Source: an uncultured Blautia sp.
GTDB taxonomy: Bacteria; Bacillota; Clostridia; Lachnospirales; Lachnospiraceae
Assembly (NCBI GenBank): GCA_934408705.1
Contig: CAKRVL010000064.1
Span: 1-15,125, forward strand
Direction of reading: 5' to 3'
DNA length: 15,125 bases
Both the position numbers and the translations under genes were made by a program. The notes beneath the pieces were generated by a model that was not told the origin of the DNA, searched no databases, and saw only the letters and a program-made list of their open reading frames with translations. Position 1 is the stretch's first letter. The number at the start of each line of letters is the position of its first letter. This document shows positions 8,798 through 14,810 of the stretch, piece after piece.

Positions 8798-8824
8798 GCG
8801 GCTTCAGAAATATTCTGAAGCCGC
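8798..8824 (-). promoter_or_regulatory. Intercistronic stem-loop between aldolase and GH106-like genes
   Basis: Perfect 12-bp inverted repeat GCGGCTTCAGAA / TTCTGAAGCCGC with a 3-base loop (ATA). In the leftward transcript it is followed by AGAAAAGG, not U-rich sequence, so read-through into the hydrolase gene is expected, with the hairpin possibly limiting or stabilising the upstream aldolase message. One arm is duplicated (see the tandem repeat entry), giving two alternative pairings. Confidence 0.65.
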
Positions 8825-8846
8825 TTGAAATATTCTGAAGCCGCTT
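8807..8846. repeat. Perfect 20-bp tandem duplication containing the hairpin arm
   Basis: The 20-mer GAAATATTCTGAAGCCGCTT occurs twice head to tail with no mismatch (8807-8826 and 8827-8846). Each copy includes the right arm of the 8798-8824 stem-loop, so the left arm can pair with either copy. The absence of any divergence suggests a recent slippage or duplication event. Confidence 0.9.
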
Positions 8847-8857
8847 ATCTTTCAAGA

Positions 8858-9778
8858 TTACAGCTTACCAATTTCCTTAAGCACCTTAACGGTGACTGCC
8901 ATTTCTTCATCTGTTGCCGGTGCCAGAGGGCTTCTGGCCGGACCAAGCTTAATGCCTGTTACTAACTCTACAGCAGGACGCATAATAGAGTTTGGAAGAA
9001 TTCTTCCGTTCTGTCCTGTTGTTTTGCAGAAACGATATAACGGAATAAATAATTCTTTCGCCTCTTCATTTTTTCCTTCAGCAAAGCATTCAAAAATTTT
9101 ACGGATCTCATGTCCAAATATATGAGCTCCACCACTTACCAGTCCCATAGCTCCCTGAACAATTGTTGGAAGCAGCATAACATCATCGCCATTATAAATA
9201 GCAAATTCAGGATCGATTTTTTCTGTTGCCAAGAAGAAATCAGTTACCTGTGTTGGATTAATTCCAGCTTCATCTTTAATTCCCACAATATTAGGAATTC
9301 CAGCCAGTCTGGAAACAGTTTCTGCCTCTATATTCACACCTACAAAAATCGGAATATTGTACAGCAAGATATTACAAGTTGTATTTTCTGCAATAGATTT
9401 AAAATGCTGATAAATTCCCTCCTGTGTAGGTTTATTATAAAACGGGCATACAATTAAGCAGGTCTCAATTCCCAGCTTTTCAGCCTCTTTTGTCAGTGCA
9501 ATGGTCTCTTTAGTAGATGCACAGCCAGTTCCTGCAATAACCGGTTTACGTCCATCAGCTGCTTTTACTGCTGTTTCCATAAGCTTTACTCTCTCATCGA
9601 AGGTAAGGAGACTAGCTTCACCGGTAGTTCCTGTTACAATCAGGGAATCGCACAGATCCTTCTCAATCAGATAATGAATCAGCTCTGTGTAGGCTTCATA
9701 ATTTACTTCTTCACCCTCACCATAAGGTGTAATTAATGGCAAAAGTATCTGTCCATATTTGCTAACGAATTTGTTCAT
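8858..9778 (-). CDS. DapA-family aldolase/lyase (dihydrodipicolinate synthase-like), copy 1
   Basis: Class I (Schiff-base) aldolase of the DapA/NanA superfamily, 306 residues, full length. The TIM-barrel landmarks are present: TTGE at 51-54 (pyruvate carboxylate binding), PFYNKPTQEG around 112-121, Y140 in YNIP (proton relay) and K168 in VGIKDE (Schiff-base lysine). The Arg of YNVPSRTG that binds aspartate semialdehyde in true dihydrodipicolinate synthases is replaced: the motif reads Y-N-I-P-I-F145-V-G. Together with its position in a sugar operon, this argues for cleavage of a 2-keto-3-deoxy sugar acid or similar compound to pyruvate plus an aldehyde, not lysine synthesis (inference). GGAGG precedes the ATG by five A residues. 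A genuine DapA paralogue with relaxed specificity cannot be excluded. Confidence 0.85.
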   Translation of the reverse strand: MNKFVSKYGQILLPLITPYGEGEEVNYEAYTELIHYLIEKDLCDSLIVTGTTGEASLLTFDERVKLMETAVKAADGRKPVIAGTGCASTKETIALTKEAEKLGIETCLIVCPFYNKPTQEGIYQHFKSIAENTTCNILLYNIPIFVGVNIEAETVSRLAGIPNIVGIKDEAGINPTQVTDFFLATEKIDPEFAIYNGDDVMLLPTIVQGAMGLVSGGAHIFGHEIRKIFECFAEGKNEEAKELFIPLYRFCKTTGQNGRILPNSIMRPAVELVTGIKLGPARSPLAPATDEEMAVTVKVLKEIGKL

Positions 9779-9834
9779 TTTTTTCCTCCATTTTCTCTTA
9801 ATTTATTATTTATTTATAAAGTCATTCACTGGCT

Positions 9835-10707
9835 TTATTTTTCCAAGGCTTTCCTTATCATTTCTTTTTCCCATTCAGGCAGGTATGTTATAGGGCTTCT
9901 GCAATATCCTCCATCTCTTCCTAAAACACTAAGCGCATACTTTAAACGAATGGGGAACTGATTTCCACCTAAACATTTCCATTTTTTATATAGGCAATTC
10001 TGAATTGCCAGACCATCTTCATGTTTTCCCTGTTTTGCCAGCCTCCACATATCCGCACATTCTTCTGGAAACAGAGATAAAATAGCACTGATTGCACCTG
10101 AAGCTCCAAGCTCAAAACAAGAAAAAATCATATCATCTGTAGCAGCATACACATTTCCTTTTCCACCAACTTCCATAATATCCGCATATAAAGCCTGAAT
10201 TCCACCAACACTCTGTTTGATTCCCATTACATATTCTGTTTCTTCCAGTAATTTTCCAAAAAGTACCGGAGAAATTGTATTCTGGGGAATCACATTATAA
10301 ATAATAATCGGTAACTTTACCTTTTCAGAAATTGTTTTGTAAAAGTCAAACATGCCTTCTTCATTTGGAACAAGAACATTATATGCAGTGGGAGTAACCA
10401 TGATCGCGTCTGCACCTGCTTCTTTTGCCTTAATCCCGGCATTAACAGCATCTCTTGTACAAGTGCGCATTATACCGCAAACCAGAGGTTGGGTTTTATC
10501 AAGATATTCCTTCGCAATTTTAATTAGTTGAACAAGCTCTGAATCATTTAATGTGGGACCTTCACCTGTGCTCCCTGCTACACTTAATCCGTTCGCACCA
10601 GCTTTCATGCAGATTTCCATCTCTTTGCGTATCTTACGCTCATCAATTTCTCCCTCTTTTGTAAACGGTGTAACAATTGGAGGGATAATACCTTCAAAAG
10701 TTTTCAT
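9835..10707 (-). CDS. DapA/NanA-superfamily aldolase, copy 2; first gene of the operon
   Basis: Second class I aldolase of the superfamily, 290 residues from the chosen start. Landmarks: GSTGEGPTL at 45-53, Y137 in YNVIPQNTISP (proton relay) and K164 in MGIKQS (Schiff-base lysine). The YNVIP-x-NTISP loop differs from both DapA (YNVPxRTG) and copy 1, so the two proteins probably handle different substrates or act in sequence. The ATG at 10705-10707 is preceded by AAAGGAGG at ideal spacing. An in-frame extension of 22 codons upstream would cover the ribosome binding site and cross the -10 box into the promoter spacer, so it is rejected. It is the promoter-proximal gene of the leftward operon and separated from copy 1 by 56 bases. 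The product family is clear; the substrate is not. Confidence 0.85.
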   Translation of the reverse strand: MKTFEGIIPPIVTPFTKEGEIDERKIRKEMEICMKAGANGLSVAGSTGEGPTLNDSELVQLIKIAKEYLDKTQPLVCGIMRTCTRDAVNAGIKAKEAGADAIMVTPTAYNVLVPNEEGMFDFYKTISEKVKLPIIIYNVIPQNTISPVLFGKLLEETEYVMGIKQSVGGIQALYADIMEVGGKGNVYAATDDMIFSCFELGASGAISAILSLFPEECADMWRLAKQGKHEDGLAIQNCLYKKWKCLGGNQFPIRLKYALSVLGRDGGYCRSPITYLPEWEKEMIRKALEK

Positions 10708-10719
10708 TTTTCCTCCTTT

Positions 10720-10735
10720 TTGTATGATTGTATGA
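10720..10735. promoter_or_regulatory. Tandem direct operator half-sites next to the leftward ribosome binding site
   Basis: TTGTATGA occurs twice in direct repeat (10720-10727 and 10728-10735), abutting the AAAGGAGG of the first aldolase gene and downstream of the leftward start point. The second copy continues as TTGTATGATGTC, identical over 12 bases to the left arm of the 10924-10951 inverted repeat. It is probably bound by the GntR regulator encoded at 12171 (inference). Confidence 0.55.
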
Positions 10736-10754
10736 TGTCGTTTCTGTAATTCGA

Positions 10755-10783
10755 AGTATAGTGATTCATACAAAAAAAGTCAA
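10755..10783 (-). promoter_or_regulatory. Sigma-A-type promoter of the leftward operon
   Basis: On the minus strand, TTGACT (10778-10783) is followed after exactly 17 bases by TATACT (10755-10760). Transcription should start near 10748, leaving a leader of about 40 bases before the ATG at 10707. The spacer contains an operator half-site, which would allow direct repression. Confidence 0.75.
10766..10773. promoter_or_regulatory. Operator half-site inside the leftward promoter spacer
   Basis: TCATACAA lies between the -35 and -10 boxes of the leftward promoter. It is in inverted orientation to the direct pair at 10720-10735. The distance from 10728 to 10766 is 38 bases, exactly twice the 19-base arm-to-arm distance in the 10924-10951 site. 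Confidence 0.5.
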
Positions 10784-10884
10784 TAGTTTTTATTAAACAT
10801 ATTGTATTTTGTTATATTTTAATATTAATGTGTTATTTATATTGTGCATTATATATAATTTATGTTTTTATTTCAATATTGAGA

Positions 10885-10913
10885 TTGACTTTTTTAATAT
10901 ATACAAATATAAT
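10885..10913 (+). promoter_or_regulatory. Sigma-A-type promoter of the alcohol dehydrogenase gene
   Basis: TTGACT (10885-10890), a 17-base spacer and a consensus TATAAT (10908-10913). The predicted start is near 10920, four bases before the inverted-repeat operator, with a leader of about 85 bases to the ATG at 11006. The -35 box and following T-run are nearly identical to those of the divergent leftward promoter. Confidence 0.75.
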
Positions 10914-10923
10914 GCATTTATAG

Positions 10924-10951
10924 ATTGTATGATGTCACATCTTCATACAAT
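10924..10951. promoter_or_regulatory. Palindromic operator, probably for the FadR-type GntR regulator
   Basis: Inverted repeat with perfect 9-base arms ATTGTATGA and TCATACAAT around the 10-base spacer TGTCACATCT. A second small palindrome, GATGT-C-ACATC, is nested inside. The element sits immediately after the predicted start of the rightward promoter, a standard place for repression. The same half-site recurs three times by the leftward promoter. Binding by the product of 12171-12893 is inferred from proximity and family habit. Confidence 0.65.
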
Positions 10952-11005
10952 AAAACATCATAAAAATCACTGCTATTGACAGTAAAGGAATGGAGGTTAA
11001 CCAAT

Positions 11006-12070
11006 ATGAGTGAATTATCTGCATTAAAAGTAGGTTGTGGTAAGTTCTTTTATGGCAAAAATGTATTATCTCAGCTTCCTGACGAAATTTTACGTCTTGG
11101 TGGAAAAGCTTTGATCGTAGGCGGCGAACACGCCCTATCCAGTTTTAACCTTATTGCCGGGAATATGCTTTCTGCTTCTAACTTTGAACTTATCACTCAC
11201 CACGACCAATGTACCAAGGAAAAGGCAGAATATTATTCAAAAAAAGCATTAAATGAAGGTTTCACTGTTTTAGTTGGTATTGGAGGTGGTAGATGTCTTG
11301 ATAATGTAAAATGTGCTTCTGTTTTTTCCGGTCTGCCTGTTATTACAGTTCCCACTTCCATTGCAACCTGTGTTGCAACCTCTATGACCTGTATTATGTA
11401 CAACGATAAAGGTCAACGAGAACCTGCTGTAAATCTAAAAAAAGAAGTAGATGTATGCATCGCCGATATGGACTTGATTGCCACTGCGCCAAGACGTCTG
11501 CTTGCATCCGGTATCATGGATTCGCTGGCCAAATACCCAGAAAGTTTCCATCAGTTAAATATATCTTCTTATCGGGATTGCCAGCTCAAAGAATATATTC
11601 AGGTAATAAATGCCAAAATCATTTATGATTTTTTACTGGGAGAATATACTGACCTGTATTCTCAGGGAAATCAAGCATTACATTTCAAGGATGTAATCCT
11701 TACCAACCTTCTGCATACTTCTATTGTAAGCGGATTTGCAGATGGTTCTGGCCAACTTGCCATAGCACACGCTACCTATGATTTCATGCGAAACTACCAT
11801 ACTGAAGAAGGGCAAAATTTTCTTCATGGAGAAATTGTAGCAGTGGGCTTATTAGTTCAAATGGCCTTCAATCAAATGGAGCAATCTGAAATTGAGCGCG
11901 TACGCAATGCCATGAGATATATGAATATGCCTCTCACTTTACAGGATCTTGGGTATCCTACCTCAAAAGAGAATCTGGATTTTTTCCTATCGGTAATAGC
12001 CAAGAACACTAATATTCATTCTCATGAAGATTTAATGAAATTAAGTAAATCAATGCAACAAATTTTATAA
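11006..12070 (+). CDS. Iron-containing alcohol dehydrogenase, GldA (glycerol dehydrogenase)-like
   Basis: NAD(P)-dependent polyol/aldehyde oxidoreductase of the dehydroquinate synthase-like superfamily, 354 residues. The N-terminal nucleotide-binding part shows GIGGG at 91-95 with D99 (family GGG-x-x-x-D). The metal site is intact: D172 (IMDSLAKYPE), H255 (AIAHATYDF) and H274 (FLHGEIVAVG), matching the Asp/His/His set of Bacillus glycerol dehydrogenase. In the loop normally reading PT-I-A-S-T-D-A-P-T-S, the sequence is PTSIATCVATS: the Asp that contacts glycerol is Cys122. Substrate is therefore probably not glycerol; an aldehyde or keto product of the divergent aldolases is a reasonable guess. 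The start is the ATG nine bases after GGAGG; an upstream in-frame TTG at 10976 lacks a ribosome binding site. Likely co-controlled with the leftward operon through the shared operators. Confidence 0.85.
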   Translation: MSELSALKVGCGKFFYGKNVLSQLPDEILRLGGKALIVGGEHALSSFNLIAGNMLSASNFELITHHDQCTKEKAEYYSKKALNEGFTVLVGIGGGRCLDNVKCASVFSGLPVITVPTSIATCVATSMTCIMYNDKGQREPAVNLKKEVDVCIADMDLIATAPRRLLASGIMDSLAKYPESFHQLNISSYRDCQLKEYIQVINAKIIYDFLLGEYTDLYSQGNQALHFKDVILTNLLHTSIVSGFADGSGQLAIAHATYDFMRNYHTEEGQNFLHGEIVAVGLLVQMAFNQMEQSEIERVRNAMRYMNMPLTLQDLGYPTSKENLDFFLSVIAKNTNIHSHEDLMKLSKSMQQIL

Positions 12071-12103
12071 ATATAATCGACTAATTTCGGCTGGATTTTC
12101 GTT

Positions 12104-12119
12104 AAAATCAATTGATTTT
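12104..12119. repeat. 16-bp perfect palindrome overlapping the regulator's promoter
   Basis: AAAATCAATTGATTTT is its own reverse complement. It overlaps the -35 box of the promoter proposed for the GntR gene and follows the dehydrogenase stop codon by about 30 bases, with further T residues after it. It could be a second regulator site or a weak AT-rich terminator; being all A/T apart from one C-G on each side, it could also be chance. Confidence 0.4.
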
Positions 12120-12139
12120 TTACGCGCTAAATTTATAAT
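12112..12139 (+). promoter_or_regulatory. Candidate promoter for the GntR regulator gene
   Basis: TTGATT (12112-12117), a 16-base spacer and TATAAT (12134-12139), about 32 bases before the regulator's ATG. The gap of 100 bases after the dehydrogenase gene leaves room for independent transcription, though read-through from 10885 is also possible. No TTGTATGA half-site is seen here. Confidence 0.5.
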
Positions 12140-12170
12140 AGACTATATAAAATAACAAGAGGAGATTCCT

Positions 12171-12893
12171 ATGAAAGCGATACAACGAATGTCCATTACT
12201 GATTCAGTAGTTGCAGATATAAAAGAAATGATCATGTCCGGAAAGTATAAAATTGGGGAAAAACTGCCCACTGAGATGAAACTCTGTGAACAAATGGGTG
12301 TCAGTCGTACATGCGTTCGTGAGGCAATCCGAGTTCTCCAAGCTGTAGGATATGTGGAAATTCGCCCCGGAAAGGGAGCTTTCGTTGCCGACTATCAGAA
12401 AAGTACTGATAATAGTTCCCTGTGGTATGACGTTGAAGGTGTAAAATTTTATGATTTTATGGAAGTACGTATGGCTATTGAAACTCTTTCCGTACGTCTG
12501 GCAGTTGAACGTGCAACAGACAAACAAATCCGGGAACTCCGTGAAATTCATACTTCCTTTGTAGAAGCTACAGAAAAACGAGATATGCTGAAGATGATCA
12601 TGTTGGATGAACTTTTTCATACAAAAATAATTACTTTCACCAATAACCAACTACTGATCAATATAAATAAACAATTACTGGAACGTTTTCGAATTTACCG
12701 TGGTGACTCTTTTACCAATAAAATGGTCTACAAAAATGCGGTAGAACCTCATGAACGTATTCTCCTGTGCTTCGAAATGCGTAACCCCAATTCTGCTGTT
12801 GAAGAAATGCGTAAGCACCTGAATATTACAACACAAGATATGGAACTTATACATAACAGTTCCAAAACAATAAAATCTTCCAGCCAGAAGTAA
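12171..12893 (+). CDS. GntR-family transcriptional regulator, FadR subfamily (FCD domain)
   Basis: DNA-binding regulator of 240 residues, normal for FadR/FCD proteins. The winged helix-turn-helix covers about residues 8-75, with the diagnostic GEKLPTEMKLCEQMGVSRT, then VREAIRVLQAVGYVEIRPGKGAFV. The FCD ligand domain covers about 95-225 and has the metal-site pattern D146-x3-H150 (DELFH), H194 (EPHERIL) and H216 (MRKHL), so it probably binds an acidic metabolite such as a sugar acid through a metal. AGAGGAG precedes the ATG by about six bases. It lies next to the dehydrogenase gene and 1.2 kb from the divergent control region holding the TTGTATGA sites, making it the natural candidate repressor of both directions, relieved by a pathway intermediate (inference). 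The effector cannot be read from the sequence. Confidence 0.88.
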   Translation: MKAIQRMSITDSVVADIKEMIMSGKYKIGEKLPTEMKLCEQMGVSRTCVREAIRVLQAVGYVEIRPGKGAFVADYQKSTDNSSLWYDVEGVKFYDFMEVRMAIETLSVRLAVERATDKQIRELREIHTSFVEATEKRDMLKMIMLDELFHTKIITFTNNQLLININKQLLERFRIYRGDSFTNKMVYKNAVEPHERILLCFEMRNPNSAVEEMRKHLNITTQDMELIHNSSKTIKSSSQK

Positions 12894-12967
12894 CACATAA
12901 AGACCAGCAAACCCGTAACCATTTTCCTTACAGAAAATTAAATGCGGATTTGCTGGCCTTTGTGTGT
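12893..12967. terminator. Long hairpin between convergent genes, probable bidirectional terminator
   Basis: The arms 12893-12911 (ACACATAAAGACCAGCAAA) and 12949-12967 (TTTGCTGGCCTTTGTGTGT) pair over 19 positions, with one G-U pair and one mismatch. The left arm begins within the regulator's stop codon. The loop of about 37 bases can form a smaller TTTTC/GAAAA hairpin. The T-tracts are short and interrupted on both sides, so strength is uncertain, but the position between two converging transcription units fits. Confidence 0.6.
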
Positions 12968-13077
12968 TTGACAGCAGCGTCGTAAATACATACAACGAAC
13001 TAGTACAGAGAATATTAAGTAACCACCATATTGACTTGTCTGACTTTTCAGAATGGTCTTGTCACAATAACTCCTGA
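12968..13077. other. Non-coding stretch with no recognised feature
   Basis: Together with the terminator and the MATE fragment, this makes up the 351 bases between the GntR gene and the intact MATE gene. I see no RNA gene, promoter or intact coding frame here. It may be decayed sequence next to the MATE fragment. Confidence 0.5.
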
Positions 13078-13245
13078 TCACTCAAACTCTCTGGTAATGT
13101 TTGTAAGCCATTTGCCTCGGAAATAGTGAATGAAGACCACTGGCATTTTTTCGAACTCATCCAAAGTCATTACAAAGTACACCCAGATAGGCGGCAGTTT
13201 TAAAACATATGCCGCAAGAAAGGTAAATCGTCGCCAATATAGCAT
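13078..13245 (-). pseudogene. Fragment resembling the C-terminus of a second MATE transporter
   Basis: A 55-codon open frame (ATG at 13243-13245, stop TGA at 13078-13080) reads MLYWRRFTFLAAYVLKLPPI, then a hydrophobic segment with LDEFEKMPVVF, ending HYFRGKWLTNITREFE. The pattern (membrane helix, LDE-x-x-K-x-P, aromatic-rich linker, KW-x-x-NxTRE) recalls the C-terminal end of clostridial MATE proteins of a different subgroup from the intact gene. That gene's TGA overlaps this ATG as TGATG, which would allow reinitiation. There is no good ribosome binding site, and the same frame has a TAG four codons upstream. Most likely a remnant left by recombination between tandem transporter genes; a translated small membrane protein is possible. 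The similarity is judged by eye. Confidence 0.5.
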
Positions 13246-14588
13246 CACTTTGTTCTACCATCATTTTTTGTCGGCCATGATTTCCTGAGAGCCACATAGG
13301 ATATTAAAAAGTTCGCTAACCAACCGGCTGGTACAGCAAGCCAGACAAATGCAATGCCGAAACGCGGTGCAAAAATCAAAGCAACGGACAAACGAATCGC
13401 CAGGTTCACCATGTTTGCAATGAGGAACGGGCGCATGATTCCAAGACCACGAAGGACTCCATCGGTTGCCATTTTAATTCCCATGAAGATAAAGAAGTAA
13501 CCAAGCCATCTCATATAATCCCCAGATACCTGATATGCCAGGGCTGTTCCGTCTTTACCTAGAAATAGCGAAGAAATTTGTGTATGCAGCGTTTCAATGA
13601 CAATGAAGGCAATGGCTGCAAAGCACACATCCAACACCAGTGCAGCCTGGTAGCCCTTTTTAATACGCTGGGGTTTGTTTGCGCCAAGATTCTGGGAAAC
13701 ATATGGCGAAACTGCATTGCCGATGGATACAAAAATCAGGGAAAAAACATTCTCTACCCGCATCGTTGCCGCATACCCCGCGAGCGCCTGTGTGCCGAAA
13801 GGATTTACAACAGCCTGTACGATCATCATACCGATAGACACTGTAGACTGCTGAAGAACCGAAGGTACAGCAATTTGAAACATGGAATATAACTCCTGCC
13901 GGTCAAACCAGTCAAAGTGACTTTTATATCGCCGCATCCGACGGAAGAAAATCAAAAGCGAAAACACGGCCGAAATGCCTTGTGCAATCAAGGTTGCAAG
14001 CGCCGCACCGAACACGCCAAGACCAAGTCCAGCCACCATCCAGAGATCCATAAAGATATTTAAGATTGATGAAAATATCAAGAGTCCCAGTGGGATTTTT
14101 GATTCGCCTATGGAAGTAAACATCGTTGAAAGAATATTGTACATAAACAAAAACGGAAAGCCCACAAAGTAGACCCGCAAATACAGCACTGCGTCATCCA
14201 GTATATCGGCAGGGGTTTGTAACGCACTCATCATCCCGTGGGAAAAGAAAAAACCAAAAACACCAAGAACTATACTTAGAATTAAAAAGCTAATTAAGGA
14301 CGTTGACACGATGGTTTTCATTTTTCCATACTCTCTGGCACCGAAATAGCGGCTCACGAGCACACCGGCACCCACGCCTGCCCCCAGCGCCACGCAAATA
14401 AAAACATTGGTCAGCGCTGCACAGGCACCAACAGCTGCAAGTGCGGAGGAGCCCACAAACTGACCGACGATGATAGAGTCAGCCATATTGTATATTTGTT
14501 GAAAGAAGCTGCCGAGAATCATCGGCATTGCAAAAACCGTCAGCGCTTTAAGAGGCGCATCTGTGATTAAATACTCATCTTTTGACAT
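13245..14588 (-). CDS. MATE family multidrug/cation efflux transporter
   Basis: Integral membrane antiporter of 447 residues with about twelve hydrophobic segments, exporting drugs or metabolites at the expense of a Na+ or H+ gradient (family knowledge). The first MatE half has the signature FQQIYNMADSIIVGQFVGSS at about 29-48 and SRYFGAREYGK; the second half repeats it as VPSVLQQSTVSIGMMIVQAV and later SQNLGANKPQRIKKGY. The C-terminus ends normally after the twelfth helix (KSWPTKNDGRTK). The start chosen is the ATG at 14586-14588, nine bases after GGAGG; an in-frame ATG two codons earlier is only three bases from it. The gene is convergent with the GntR gene, richer in GC than the sugar cluster and has no functional link to it that I can see. 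Confidence 0.9.
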   Translation of the reverse strand: MSKDEYLITDAPLKALTVFAMPMILGSFFQQIYNMADSIIVGQFVGSSALAAVGACAALTNVFICVALGAGVGAGVLVSRYFGAREYGKMKTIVSTSLISFLILSIVLGVFGFFFSHGMMSALQTPADILDDAVLYLRVYFVGFPFLFMYNILSTMFTSIGESKIPLGLLIFSSILNIFMDLWMVAGLGLGVFGAALATLIAQGISAVFSLLIFFRRMRRYKSHFDWFDRQELYSMFQIAVPSVLQQSTVSIGMMIVQAVVNPFGTQALAGYAATMRVENVFSLIFVSIGNAVSPYVSQNLGANKPQRIKKGYQAALVLDVCFAAIAFIVIETLHTQISSLFLGKDGTALAYQVSGDYMRWLGYFFIFMGIKMATDGVLRGLGIMRPFLIANMVNLAIRLSVALIFAPRFGIAFVWLAVPAGWLANFLISYVALRKSWPTKNDGRTK

Positions 14589-14720
14589 TATCATATTCCT
14601 CCACAGATTTCATAATTTCACTTATTCTTCCCTTCATCAGAATTTATTTTGCATATTCAAAACGTAAGATTAAAGGATTACGGCTATAGAAATCATAGAT
14701 TGTAATACTATCTCAACCAC

Positions 14721-14764
14721 AATCACCTTCAGACTATTTTGTTTATTACAGCCTGAAGGTGATT
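14721..14764. terminator. Stem-loop between the glyoxalase-like and MATE genes
   Basis: Perfect 12-bp arms AATCACCTTCAG and CTGAAGGTGATT around a 20-base loop. On the plus strand the hairpin is followed by TTTTAAAA, while the leftward transcript from the glyoxalase-like gene continues as GTGGTTGAG, which is not U-rich. It may still terminate or process that transcript. The remaining 130 bases up to the MATE ribosome binding site are AT-rich, and no promoter stands out. Confidence 0.5.
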
Positions 14765-14810
14765 TTAAAATGCCAATATACATCAGCTTTATTCGATTTC
14801 TTAACCAGCT

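Noticed and set aside
10744..10760. Possible CcpA (cre) site around TGTAATTCGAAGTA
   Set aside because: The spacing and half-sites do not fit the cre consensus (one extra base before CG and no terminal CA).
10708..10773. N-terminal extension of 22 codons on the second aldolase
   Set aside because: It would translate through the AAAGGAGG ribosome binding site and the operator pair and cross the -10 box into the promoter spacer; the ATG at 10705-10707 has ideal spacing and begins the family homology.
10976..11005. TTG start giving ten extra residues on the alcohol dehydrogenase
   Set aside because: There is no ribosome binding site before it, whereas GGAGG sits nine bases before the ATG at 11006.
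12617..12625. Isolated TTCATACAA inside the GntR coding sequence
   Set aside because: A single half-site in a coding frame is expected by chance about once in a window of this size; no partner arm or promoter is nearby.
12204..12995. Minus-strand open frames opposite the GntR gene and the terminator
   Set aside because: Their translations show no recognisable family; they lie antisense to a clear GntR/FCD protein, and one runs through a long hairpin.
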